From: Protopterus annectens
Taxonomy: Eukaryota; Chordata; Ceratodontiformes; Protopteridae
Length of the DNA: 64,000 nt
NCBI RefSeq assembly: GCF_019279795.1
Contig: NC_056740.1
Coordinates: 228,091,111-228,155,110, forward strand
Direction: 5' to 3'
Shown here one piece after another: positions 34,010-46,731 of the stretch. Position numbers and translations under genes: made by a program. Numbering within the stretch: the first letter of the stretch is position 1; the number at the start of each line of letters is the position of its first letter. Below the pieces are notes generated by a model that did no database searches, had not been told where the DNA came from, and was given only the letters and a program-made list of their open reading frames with translations.

Positions 34010-34990
34010 CCCCTGCCTCCTGCCTAGCAGGTCTACCATGTAGTTAACATCACTGACCTTCAATACTACTTTGAAGGGTCCCTCCCAAGCTGCCTGCCAC
34101 TTATTGTGTCTGACAGGAATGAGCACCTTCAGCTGCTGTCCTACAGCTTAATCTCTGGCTTGAGCATTCCTGTCATACCAGACATGTTTCTGCTTTTAGG
34201 CTTCTGCCAGGTTCTACTGGGCCAAGCCCATGAGTTCTCTATGTCTTGTCCTGAGGTTTAGCACATATGCCACAACAGACTCCATGCGGGATTGACACTC
34301 ACCCTCTCACTCATAATGAATCAGATCTAAAAGTCCCCTCACCCTATGCCTATACAGCAACTCAAAGGGTGAAAAACCTGTGGATTCTTGAGGTACCTCT
34401 CTATATGCAGACAGCAGATGGGGATAATATTTGCACCACTGTCTTAAATTGGTCTGTAAATGCCCATAGCATGGTCTTTAGTAGAGAGTTTAGCCTCTTC
34501 ATTAGACCATTCGTCTGAGGGGTGGTATGGGGGGGTCTTTAGAGGTTTCAACCCTCAGTGCTCCCACAGACAAGCCAGCAGGTCAGACATGAAATGGGCA
34601 TCTCTGTCATTCAGTATTTCTCTCAGGAAACCAACCCTACTGGACAGAACTACCACCTCAGAGCATCTAGTAGCATAATCTATTACCACCAGGATATACT
34701 TTTTCCCTGTGGAACTTGGGGTACACAGAGGTCCACAATATCATGGCTACCCTCTGAAACAGCTCCTCAATCACAGGCAAAAGCATCAAAGGAGTCCTGA
34801 CTTTGTCTCCTGCCTCACCTACTTTTTGGCACTGCTCACAGATCCTACAGTACCCTGTTACATCCCTTGCAATCCCTGTAAAAGTTCAGCATAATACATC
34901 TCTTGGTAAGCTTTATGTCCTATGACCTGAAAAAGGAATGTCATCGGATATAGCTAGACTTACCAGATGGTAGGCTTTTAGGCACTGTCA
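34010..34990 (-). pseudogene. Integrase, copy C
   Basis: - strand counterpart of 6,150-7,182. The C-rich zinc finger region lies near 34,830-34,850, the first-Asp region near 34,740, the QTNGLMKRLN block at about 34,515-34,485 and the WEGPF-like C-terminal module near 34,085. The catalytic Glu position is again Lys (34,497-34,499), as in copy A. Stops and small indels break the frame. Confidence 0.8.
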
Positions 34991-35009
34991 ACTGCTGTTT
35001 ACCTCACCT

Positions 35010-35357
35010 CTAGCACTCCTGCAGGGGTCCACTCTCCATACAGTAACCTTTGTTCCAGTATGCAGACTCCCCTTTTCCATGAGAATCATGTGCCTCCCTT
35101 GCTACCTCCCTCAAGTGTTGTAATGTAGGGTTTGAAAGCTGAGCCTGTCTCAACTCTATCTTTGTGACCCTTCCCAGCTCCATTTCCATAGGAAGCCTGG
35201 TATCCTCTGACAGTGGTGCCTCACTATCAGCCTGGATACCACCACTCACCTCTGCCCTTGCAGTCACTCTGTACAAGGGAACATCAGTACCTACCAGCAG
35301 CTGTGGCTCACCTTCAGGCTCACTGCTACAGGGTAGCTGCCTCCCTGTAATAGCCAC
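35010..35357 (-). pseudogene. Pol linker between protease and integrase, copy C
   Basis: Matches 5,800-6,080 of copy A, with the VTARAEVSGG, DTRLPME, TKIELRQAQLS and LREVAREAHDS blocks. The function is unknown. It may be a spacer or N-terminal extension of integrase (HHCC follows). Confidence 0.65.
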
Positions 35358-35417
35358 CTCACCAGCCCTGGTTTCAGGTATGGAGTCTGTCTGGGTCTCC
35401 CCCAGGCTACTAGCCCC

Positions 35418-36365
35418 TCATGCCTGCCTCCAAGGCTGACTGCATGTAACTGAATGCACACAAGGTACTGCATTATCAAAATCATTCGCTATCAGGACCT
35501 CTGCAGGGATATCCTCAAACACACCTACTTGCTTGCTTCCTTTTCCACCGTCCCAGTCAAGGTGAACCCTGGCCAACTGTATTTGGAATGCAGTCCCTCC
35601 TAAAGCTCTGACTGAAGTTGACTGCCCAAGCAAGTACTGCTCCTCTTTAACCACTGCAGGTTTCAAAATGGTTACGTCAGAGGCTGAGACTCTCTTAGCA
35701 GTGGCCTGTTTTCCATTCACTACAATCAGATATAAACTCTGGTGATAGTTTGGTACCCCTGTTGTCTCCAGACAACTTACCACTGGCATACTGTTATTCC
35801 CACTTGCTGGTTCCCCTGCCTTTTGTTCATCACCTTGCTTCCATGGGCATCTATATGATACATGGCTCCAGTGGTTACATTTAAAATATGTAACCCTTGA
35901 TTCTGCCCATGTACCTGAACTAGTGACTTCCCCTTTTACTAGTGGACTCTCTTGGGGTGATTTAGGCTGTCCATCATGGGTTCCCTTATATCTATGTGCA
36001 GCACTAGGTATCCTCTTCCTGAGCACTGATGCCCTGCTTGTGAAGTAGAGATCCCCCTTTTTTCCCAATTCATGTACAGAGTTGCAACCCTGGTCTGCCA
36101 ACCAGATTCTCATGTCCTCAGGCAAAGTGCTAAGGGTTTGTTCCCACACCAAAAGGTCTGCCAGCCCTTGAAAATGGGTGACCTGACACCCACTTACCCA
36201 CCTATGAAAATAAGTGCTTAACTCAGTGACATAATCACACTCACTTTCATCTGCCTTGTGTCTATGCTCACAAAACTTTTTTCTGTAAGCTTCAGGTGTT
36301 AACTTAAAGCATTCTAGTAAACATTGTTTTACTCTATCATAGTTTACACAATCAATATCAGACAA
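35418..36365 (-). pseudogene. gag: gag C-terminal half and protease, copy C
   Basis: A 315-codon frame starting near a retained MSDIDCVNYDRVKQ-LLECF capsid-like block, with a helical region then the zinc knuckle at about residue 170: the expected C-F-K-C is Y-F-K-C (first Cys lost), followed by H and the final C (VSYRC). The C-terminal 80 residues are the protease region: GKQATAKR, SASDVTI at the place of DTG-A, KEEQYLLGQS, and GVFEDIPAE. It is the best-preserved gag in the window and shows what was deleted from copy A. Confidence 0.8.
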
Positions 36366-36702
36366 TTTAGAAACAGCAGTTACAGCTTTACCATGGAGTA
36401 AGGGAGTCAGGAACCATAACCAGAGCCCTTGGTCAACATTATACTGTTTACATACTCTTTCAAATATTTAAATAAAACTGTAAAATTTATTACCGTTGGT
36501 AAACTGTGGAAGAAATTTACCGACTCTTATTGCTTCTGGGGTTCAGTTATTCCCTTCCCCGTTACCTCCATGACCCTGGAGAAGAGTCAGCATCTCCCGC
36601 TCATGTTGACTCTTATTTTCATTTTTTTTCAGACTCCAAATGTCACAATCTCTCTGCTGATTCTAATTCCATCTGGTTCTCCTTTACTTCAGCTTCCAAA
36701 CA

Positions 36703-36987
36703 CTACAGTCTCTTTACTGATAATAATTTGAAATGTTTGACCTCCACTTCAAGTCTCTTTAACTGTAGATGGATTTTTAAGTCCTCTAACAAAAAGGTTA
36801 ACTGTCCTGTTTCTGAGGGCTGCAAATTCCTATCACCAGACTGGTTATCCTCTTGGTTGCTGGTCTGAGCTGCGACTAAGGCTGAGATCATTTCCTCTTT
36901 AGTCAGGTTAGCATTCCCCAGTCCTTTGGCTTCACACACCTTAGCCAAATGGTTCTTTGTCAGCTTGCCATAATTCTCTGCTGACAT
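36703..36987 (-). pseudogene. gag: gag N-terminus, copy C
   Basis: Starts MSAENYGKLTKNHLAK (the same start as copy A at 4,753) and runs 94 codons with a charged, helical composition. A frame break near 36,700 separates it from the 36,365 frame. The upstream leader (37,160-36,990) also matches copy A. Confidence 0.75.
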
Positions 36988-37162
36988 CTTTGCCTGCTTT
37001 CCCTAAATCAAACTAACAAATAAATAAATAAAACTGTTGTGAAATGAAACTCTGAATTTTTACCTTGTGGCTGCTCAGAATGTGCACAACTTTAGTCACT
37101 TCTGCTTACAGGCTACAGAAGTTCATTTAATATCCAAACCACTGCTCACCAATATTTGACAT

Positions 37163-38686
<1,524 letters not shown>

Positions 38687-38691
38687 ATCCT

Positions 38692-39153
38692 GACCCTTCC
38701 TCTTCTGTTAGATATATCTCACAAATCTCTCCCCCCATGCCTTCATCTTCAAGTGCTGAAAGTCTGTGTGTGTGATTTGGCACTGCATCTATGGAGGAAT
38801 CTTTGTTGTCATAATGTCCTTGTACTTCATTGGTGTATTCTGGTAGTGAAATCATGACACTTACTTCAACTTCAAATGATAAGAAACACCTAGAACAAAT
38901 GCATATTCTGCAGAGCATAGTACACATTCATCTCAGTTCAATCCAGAGCTAACTCTAAACACATCTGTTACTAAGGTGTACAACCAGTCTTTGGAGAAAT
39001 GTTGCATTGGCCCTAACATACATCACAACATTATGCTTGCAGAAAAGGCAAATCAATATGTACTGTTGTCTTTACATTCTCATAAAATGTTATTCCATTT
39101 GTATTATATAAAATGTGTCTGTTAATCATTTTATTTGTACTGTAATTCATATA
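38692..39153. other. No recognised feature
   Basis: A - strand open frame, 38,927-38,682 (81 codons), has an acidic, cysteine-containing translation without a recognised family. It overlaps the LTR start by a few bases. Nothing else seen. Confidence 0.35.
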
Positions 39154-39391
39154 ACTTGTGCGGCACAGTGGTGCAGCGACACAGCAAGAGGTTCTCGCTG
39201 GGGTGCCTTCTGTGTGGAGTTTGCATGTTCTCCCTGTGTTCGTGGGTTTCCTCCGGGTACGCTCCCACATTCCAAAGACATGCATCTGGAGCATTTCTCC
39301 CCAGGCCTCCGCTGAAAACAGGCTGTGTGGAACCTAGTCGGACATTCCCGGTCAACAAATGTTAAATAAATAAATAAATAAATAAATAAAA
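39154..39391 (+). mobile_element. tRNA-derived SINE with (AAAT)n tail
   Basis: The head (GCGGCACAGTGGTGCAGCGA, then GGTTCTCGC as a worn B box) is followed by the conserved GTGTGGAGTTTGCATGTTCT / CTCCGGGTACGCTCCCACAT / AAAGACATGCA body widespread in fish-like SINEs. It ends with GCCTCCGCTGAAAAC, ATTCCCGGTCAACAAAT and (AAAT)n. It is nearly complete. Related tails occur at 23,105 and 59,648. Confidence 0.8.
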
Positions 39392-39600
39392 AATAACTTC
39401 ATCTGCTATTGGCTTCACCTTATTTGTCATAGTTACTAGCATGAAGTTATTTTCCATACCCTGTATGTGCATTAAAATGTAGGAAGAATGGCTTGCTATT
39501 CATTGGTAGATATCCTCTTTGCAATGTGCAGCAGTGTTCTCAGATGTGTTGTATAGGTTTGTTGTTAAGTATTGAGTTTATTACTTCACTGATGTCACAG

Positions 39601-41290
39601 GAACACAGACCAAGCCGAAGAGGTCTAATGATGTTGCAGTGCAATTTGATCTTTTACTGCCACCAAAACTTCCAAGTCTAGCATGCTCAAAAGTACATTG
39701 TCAAACTCTTGCACCATCAATGGATGATGACAGTGTGATGTCCAGTCAGCCATGCCCAGTAGTGTCTGAGATGTCTGTATTCCTTCCTGGTGAAAAATGC
39801 ATAGCTTCAACAGGTGCCAAAGCCAGTGGTGATGATGTAAGGTAGATTTTCATTGCATTTTATAATGTATAGGTAATAATGAAAAGCTTTAGAAATATTA
39901 AATTGATGTAACTACTGTGAAAGGCAGTACATTGCACATACTTAGATCCAGTGTTTTCTACAGATATTACAATTTGCAGAACTTCACCAACACTTCAATA
40001 TAAACTTCAACAATAACCATCCCACTTAGTGTACAGATTCTGTCTGGAGAAACTGTTCTCAGGACATCCTGGTTGTAACAATATTGTGAAGCCTAAATTC
40101 GTATCTGAAGACCCTGTATGTTGAACATTACTTATTGTGACCACTTCATGCTCTTCCTGTGGAATGGAAAGCAAATGATATAATCAATCAATGTCTGAAA
40201 AACACTTTATTGGGAATGTCGCAATGGCATCTGTCATTCTGCTGTCTGGATGCCCAGTGTTCAAAGCTTTAAGAATGCTGGAACACATGGATGTGGCATA
40301 TATTTCCAGAACAACTTTTGGAAGGTATCAGAAATAAATAATTTTTCCTACTATTCACAACTTTTGGAATGAGCAGCAGAAGCAATTGATGAGCAAACTA
40401 AAACAACTTGATTGCAGCATTCAGCTATGTGGAGTTGGGTGTTGTGACAGCCCTGGACACAATGCCAAATTTGGCAGTTGCACACTTCTGGAAATAAATC
40501 TTGGTTGTGTAATATCCATTACTGTAGTGCAGGTAAGTGCAATGTAGAAGTGAAGGGGTCTATATCACAATGTCGAACTAACAAAAGTTTGATCGTTGTA
40601 ATACTGAACCCTAAAGTCTGAAACCTAACAAAACCAAAAACACGGAACAGTGATTTTTTTTTTTCCCCAGGGAAAAAAAAAATCTCTGTTCCCTGACAAA
40701 AAAAAAAAAAAAATTAACCTTAATCATAAACTAAAGTGGGGGGCTTTGTCCCAACACCCCCCAATGTGGGGGGCTGTGCCCTCCACACCCCCCCTACTTA
40801 AATATACCAACTCTGAGATCGCACCACAGTGGAGGAAATAGCAAAGTCCCAAAAACGGCCCACCAATTTTTTTCCCTGGGAAAAAAGTCGATGTGCCATG
40901 GCTTCGCTATTTTCAACTTTCGGACCTTAGGGTTCAATATTACAATGTTTGAACTTGTTTTAGTTTGATGCTGTAATATAGACCCAAAGTGAAGTACCAT
41001 TTATACAAGTGACATAATGTACATTGCTTTGACATTCCAGTAGTAAGTAATAAACATCTTTTTATAGTACAGCAACAAAGTTAAAAACTCATGGATGGAA
41101 CTTGAAGGTTTGAAGTGATCACTGACATACTTGGTGGAAGCCAGTGGCCTAAGAGTGGAATCATTAGTGACAGATGGAACCATGAGATACACACATGGCT
41201 ATCTACTAACAGACTAACGGAAAGTGGAGATCATTACCATGATGTGTGGCATATGGTCAAAAGTAAAGATTTGTTTCAAATCTAGAAGTT
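39601..41290 (+). pseudogene. Kolobok-like DNA transposase remnant with introns
   Basis: Three exon-like blocks are in phase. Block 1, 39,601-39,836, begins after GATGTCACAG and ends at GTAAG; it is a Pro/Ser/Asp-rich linker. Block 2, about 39,964-40,532, starts after TTTTCTACAG, contains CPVFKALRMLEHMD and, at 40,428-40,480, GVGCCDSPGHNAKFGS, which I take as the first catalytic Asp region (GDG-xDSPGHSAKYG). It ends ...VVQ|GTAAG. Block 3, from 41,068 after CTTTTTATAG, reads SNKVKNSWMELEGL...GLRVESLVTD (second catalytic Asp) and a HDVWHM-like block near 41,250. In-frame stops (about 40,180, 40,335 and 41,110) show it is dead. The family name is from memory of motifs and is less certain than the transposase identity. 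No THAP domain, terminal repeats or TTAA duplication were found. Confidence 0.6.
40556..40985. mobile_element. MITE (copy 2) inside the transposase intron
   Basis: 430 bp with inverted ends GGGTCTATATCACA and the complement of GGGTCTATATTACA. The inner parts of the repeat also pair (TTGTAATA-TGAACCCTAA on both sides). It is flanked by GAAGTGAAG (40,547-40,555) and AAAGTGAAG (40,986-40,994), a 9-bp target duplication with one change. The centre has TATACCAACTCTGAGATCGC, shared in part with copies 1 and 3, and a G/C-rich GGGGGCT block. Confidence 0.75.
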
Positions 41291-41954
41291 GTGACCACAT
41301 AGTATTATTACACTGCAGTGTTCTGCTTTATGACTTGGTCTGACATGAATGTAATGTTTTTGACAAAAAAGATTTCAATGAAATATCATTATTGAATGTA
41401 AAATTCCAGTCAGTCAGTCAGTTATTTCCTTTACCCTGACAGTGATATCTTCCACATAGGTCTCCAGAAGAAAACTGACTACATGTATCATCAAAAAGGA
41501 TGGAATCTATTGAGTCTTGGAAAAAAATAACAATCCACTTATACTGGGTGGTAGCATCAGATAATCAATAATACAATAATAATAGAACTCAAAAGTTGTC
41601 ATTGAGAAAGGGAGAGCAATGCTTTGGCTTATGAAGAATATATGCACACATCCCTACCCACATTTGTAACAATGTAAACATGATCCTCTTCCTAGAAGAG
41701 AAATCAGAAAGAAGTGTCCAATAACAGGTTTACTAAAAAACAACATTTACATAATTGCTTATCTGTACGTGTAAAGACAATATGGTTTCACCCATGCAGT
41801 ATGTTCATCCCAGCATGTACCTATACATACATACATAAACACTCACATGTCTTTCACAGAATATATGTCACTAGATACTGGCTTTTACCTTAATAGCTAT
41901 GACTGTGAGCAAAGTGAAGGGCAGTTATATGTCAAGATTTCTTGATTTCATTTC
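41291..41954. other. No recognised feature
   Basis: Sequence downstream of the transposase remnant. It may hold its 3' end, but nothing is recognisable. Confidence 0.35.
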
Positions 41955-42122
41955 CTTGCCACAGTAGTTCTTCCACACTAAACACAGTCACACTATGGTC
42001 AATTTAGAGTATCCAGTCCACCTACTGCATGTCTTTGGAATGTGGGAAGTAACTGGAGCACCTGGAGGAAACTCACACAAACACAGGGAGGATATGTAAA
42101 CTCCACACAGAAGGCACCCCAG
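41955..42122 (-). repeat. SINE central/3' fragment
   Basis: On the - strand, TTCTGTGTGGAGTTTACATA, then TTTCCTCCAGGTGCTCCAGT, CATTCCAAAGACATGCAGTA and CTCTAAATTGACCATAG: the body of the SINE at 39,154 joined to the 3' block of the one at 3,841-4,100. It links those two partial copies to one family. Confidence 0.65.
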
Positions 42123-42472
42123 ACATGTACATATATTGTGTACATATTTGCGTATACATGTCAGTGTTTCAATTAACACCTGAGGATTACTAAGCAAATT
42201 ATAATATCTTAGTTTGGTATGTTTGGTTTGCTTTTTTGTTCATCTTGGTTAACTCTTCATGACTACATAGAGACTGAATAATCATCAAAAGTACTCATGA
42301 AGTCACACATTTATGTATGGCAAGACGTATGTGTTTATTATTTATGTGTAACTTCCACAAAAACAGACCTACACATACAAACACACACATGCAGTCATAC
42401 ATACACCCACCCACACATGTATGTCTCAAGATTTATAGACACATACATATACAGATAAATACATATTACATA
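42123..42472. other. No recognised feature
   Basis: Contains short CA/CATA-rich runs. Nothing else. Confidence 0.35.
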
Positions 42473-42650
42473 TAGTTTCATAGTTTCATAGTTTAGTACT
42501 AGGCGATCTGCCCTGGGACATTTATAAGCCTAGCCATAGTGATGTGGCTTTCGCCACCCCATGTAATGGTACAAAAGTGTACAGAGTAGATGTAGAATAC
42601 TGTGCCTCTGTCTAGTAGTGACACAGTGAAGACCCCCTTACATAATATAA

Positions 42651-45449
42651 TTAGTTTACTGTGCCTCTGTCTAGTAGTGACACAGAGATGACCCCTGGGG
42701 TAAACCTATGATCTCCCATCCACTCATCAAGATTTCTCTTGAAGAGAGTCAGTGAGGGGCTCTGCCTAACATGAACTGGGATTCTGTTCCAGAGTATGGG
42801 AAGCCTTTGAGTTATGAATCTGTCCCTCCAGCATGTCCTATTCATATTAGTGCTGAGGTTTAAATCTTTAGCTCTCGTGGTTCTGATGGATTTGGATTTT
42901 TTGAGGTGGAGCATGCCCATCAATTCCTGATTGGACATGGCCTTGTACGTCAGGCACAGATCACCTCTGAGCAGGCGGTATGCTACTGAATAGAGCTGGA
43001 GTTTCTTTAGTCTGGCAGCATATGACATATGTTGGAGACCCTTGATCCTCTTGGTGAGGTACTTTTGGGGTTTCTCTTGTTGTTGCAAGTGCCGGGTAAG
43101 GTACATACCAAATGGGGCATTGTACTCAATCATGGGCCTGATAAGGGAGGAGTATAGGGGTACAATGACCTCCTTTGATCTGGATGTGAATCCCTTCATG
43201 ATAAGGTGGGCAACGTAAAAAGTCTTTCTAACCACTTTGGCAACGTGGGTGTCAAATGAGAGGTCACTATCGACTTGGGTCCCCAGGTCTCGGATTACTT
43301 TTTCCATACTCAGTGGGTTACTGTTTATGTGATAATTTGTGGGTACTTTGTTTTTCCCAAAGGGGATAACTATACATTTTTTGGCATTTAGTTTAAGGCC
43401 ATGACTCCGGCACCAGTTGTCCATTTCAGTGAGGCCTTTTGTAGGATGCATGTGTCAGCTGATGTATCGACTATGGTGCCTAGTTTGCAGTCATCTGCGA
43501 ACCTTGTCAGCCACAGCCCTCCCATGTTTGCTTTCACATCTGAGAAATAAATGCCGAACAAGAGGGGTCCCAGGACAGAGCCCTGTGGGACACCACTTGT
43601 GACTGGCTTTGAGTCTGACATGGCTCCAGCGATTTTGACTTTATGGGTTCTATCCTTTAGCCAGTTTGCCACCCATCTTGTGACATATGGATTTACATTT
43701 AAGCTGTTGAGCTTGTCTATGATGCCAGAGTGGGGTATTGTGTCAAGCTTTAGCCAAGTCCAGGTCGGCTGTATGGACTGCTTTGCCCTCGTCAATGGCT
43801 CTAGTGACTTTTTCGAAAGTCAACCAGGTTCAAAAGGCAGGATCTGCCCTTTACAAAGCCGAACTAGGTGGGATCAAGTGTCTGTAAGTCCCCAATGTCT
43901 CTGTTTATGAGTTCCATAATGATTCTTTCCATAGCTTTGCAGACCAGGCTGGTTAAGCTTATGGGGCGGTAGTTACCAGGGTCTGTAGAGGTGCCTCCTT
44001 TGTGGAGTGGGACTACTGTTGCTGTATGCCAGTGTTCAGGTACATATCTTGTAGTAAGGCTAAGGTTAAATAGCATTTTTATGTGCTGGTTTAGCTTCTC
44101 TTGGAGTTCACATAGCACGCAACCCGGGATACCATCAGGTCCCATTGATGCTGTGTTTTTAGCTTTGCTGACGGCAGTTCTCACCTGGACATCTGAGATG
44201 ACAGGGAGGTTACATTCAGCTGGGATAAGTATTTCTTCTTTTGGAGGTGAGGGAGGGGAGAAATTTGCACTGAACCTGTCTGCCAGAATGTTGGCAATAT
44301 CTGTGGGTTCAGTGTATTTTTTGTCATTGTGAACTAACTCTGAACATATCTGAGGGTTTCCGCCCAGGTTTCTAACATAGCTGAAGAAGGCCTTGTGGTT
44401 ATCTTTAGTGTCCATAGTGATTTTTCTCTCAAAGTTGGCCTTGGATGTTTTTATGAGAAAACGTAGCTTTCTACTAGTGTTGATCAGAGATGCCTTCTCT
44501 TTATGGGATTTTGCTCTGTCGTGCAGTAGCTTCCTTCTTTTGTTATACAATTTGTTTATGGCTGGGGTCCACCAAACAGGACGCCTGCCCTTGGTGGAAA
44601 GGGTCTTGGTTTTATTTGGAATTGCATGATCCATGCATTCTTGGAGATGTCCGTAGAAAGCATTTGTGAAGGATTCTGCATTGTGGGATGTGGTTTCCAC
44701 TGGCCCAGTGGGCTTAAAGGATACCATCTCAGTTTTAAGAAGTGTAAAGTCGGCTTTTGAGAAGTTTTTCAATGTAGTCTTTTGTGTTGGGGGTGGAGGT
44801 GGGATATGTATATCCAGGGTGATTAGTTTGTAGTCAGATCTCACTAGTGAGGGGTATACTTCCGGTGTGGAGCACTTTGTCCCCATGTTTGTGATGATCA
44901 GGTCTAGTATATTATCTCCCCTTGTGGGACAGGTGACTAGCTGTTCCATTGCATTTGAATTTATGAATTCCAGGAACCTTTGGGCTAGGGTGTTTGGGCT
45001 AGAATAATGCACCCAGTCTATGTTAGGGTAGTTAAAGTCTCGTCTCCCAATATGATGGTGTTTGGTGAGACATTCATATCCTCCAATGTCTTCAGGAAGG
45101 CTGAATGGGGTTCTTGAGATTGGGAGGGTGGTCTGTAACATGCTACCAGTTGTATAGCAGTTTTGCCTATGGTTAGTTGCACCTGGATGGTCTCTGATGC
45201 TTCATGTGTTGCCACTAACCTGGAGGTGTGGGTGTCCTTGATGAATATGGACACTCCCCCTCCCTTTTTGGTTTGGCCTGAGTTTTGAGGCCGAAAAGCA
45301 TGATACGAGGTATAGCCTGGTAGCGCTGGGGTGCTCTCAGGAGCATTGAACCAGGTTTCAGTTACTGCACAGACATCGATGTTCTCCATACTGAGGAGTG
45401 CTTCGAGAGCCTGCATCTTGAGATTTAGACTTCTGGCATTGAGCAGCAT
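42651..45449 (-). pseudogene. CR1 copy D ORF2 (endonuclease-RT)
   Basis: The endonuclease starts MLLNARSLNLKMQALEALL with VTETWF (catalytic Glu), ACYRPPSQS, a FNYPNIDW block (Asp/Asn; the G of the preceding GDF is lost at a frameshift near 45,030) and RSDYKLITLD, where His is replaced by Tyr. RT follows with KNTASMGPDGIPG, PLHKGGTSTDPGNYRPISLTS, KSFDTIPHSG-type region around 43,750, GVPQGSVLGPLLFGIY and the FADDC catalytic box (43,490), then VIRDLGTQVDSDLSF, PLYSSLIRPMIEY and the C-terminal WMGDHRFTPG block. Four reading frames are used, with frameshifts near 45,040, 43,800-43,860 and 43,440. A normal CR1 ORF2 would be one frame of about 900-950 codons. Confidence 0.9.
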
Positions 45450-45478
45450 TACCCTTAATTTTTTTCCATTTTTGTTTT

Positions 45479-46451
45479 CTAAGGAGGTGGGTTTGTCTTT
45501 TGAGCCTTGCCTAAAAAAGGCACTATGGGGGAGGCAAGAGCCGTAGCCAATATCCGGAAGCCCAGTGGTGACAGATGCAAGCCATCCCTTGCGAAGCAGC
45601 GTGGCTTGTCCAGCATGTCATCCCAAGCAGACAGACATTGGATCCCCCTAGAATGACACCAGTATTTGAGCCAATTATTAAAGCTGATCATCTTGTCTTT
45701 GTATTGTGGCATAATTCTTGGTGAGGGCAAGATGCTGCTCAGGGTCAGGGTCATACCAGCCTGGGCTACATAATCAGAGAGCTCCTCTATGTCTCTTTTC
45801 ATGTAGTCCAGGGAGGTACGTCTCAGGTCATTCACGCCGGCATGGACAATGACAGAGTCATATTTGTACTTGCTTTGGAGTGACCTGAGTGTGTGTTATG
45901 TGGCGGATCCTAGCTCTCAATAGGCAGCTCACCATTACCCTCTCCTTGTTCAGCCTGGTAAGCGGAACGTCAGTGTGTCTGACTATAGAGTCACCTATTA
46001 CTAGTGTATCAGGCATGGTGTTTGGCCTTAAGGGCTGTGATTGTTTGACACACTGATTTATTGAAGTATGTGTTGCATGTGTTATGTTTTGAGGTGGTGG
46101 ATTTTTGGGTGTCTGCTTTGGGAGCCTCTGTTGTTTTGGTAAGTTTTTTGTTAGAGCCTCCGAGTATGTCTTTGTGTTATTATGTGTTTGGTTTGCAGTT
46201 GTGGTAGGTCTATGTGGGACTGGGTTTGGTGTGTGTGTGGTTACCTTCTCCTCCTGTCTGGTCTTGCCAGTCCTGAGTTGAGAGAGTTCAGCCTTCAGTT
46301 TGGCTATATAGTTGCATCTCTCACATGTATTTGTGTTTGTTGGGAGGAGGAGAGGGTTGTCTGTGTACATGAGACAATTGTAGCATTGTCTCAAGATTCC
46401 CAGATTAACCAGCTGAACCAGAGATGGTGTTAGTAATCTACCACTCGACAT
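45479..46451 (-). pseudogene. CR1 copy D ORF1 with SGNH esterase domain
   Basis: The N-terminus (46,451) has a C-x2-C...C-x2-C zinc-like pair (RQCYNCLMY and ERCNYIAKL) followed by a short coiled coil and a Pro/Thr/Gln-rich linker. The esterase domain reads VIGDSIVRH (nucleophile Ser, about 46,010), then after a frameshift near 45,850 AGVNDLRRTSLDYMK (block III Asn, the GVND) and DGLHLSPLGFRIL (block V Asp/His). ORF1 with an SGNH esterase is known from CR1 and some L2 elements; its role in RNA binding or lipid interaction is not settled. All catalytic positions are retained apart from the frame break. Confidence 0.85.
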
Positions 46452-46731
46452 GCTAGAATATTATAAGGGAGTGCTGTGCCTTTAAGGGAAGTTGGTACTC
46501 ACAGGGAAGGTAGGTGGATGTAGTGCTTACTTTAGTTAGCGAGTGCTTACTTAGAAGAGAGGTTTTGAGAACAAGTGCTAGGCTTATAATAAAGCGATTG
46601 GACTGATTATTATAAGAGCAGAGCTTTCTTTAGGGAAAATTTGAAGAGCAGACTTGGTGGAGCCAGAAAAAGTTTAACCTTGTTTAACCAGCTCTGTGCT
46701 ATGCGCATAAACGCACAAAGCCGTGCAAACT

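Noticed and set aside
33712-35439. Plus-strand open frames in the second Gmr1-like element
   Set aside because: Antisense to gag-pol of copy C; the matching - strand frames align with copy A.
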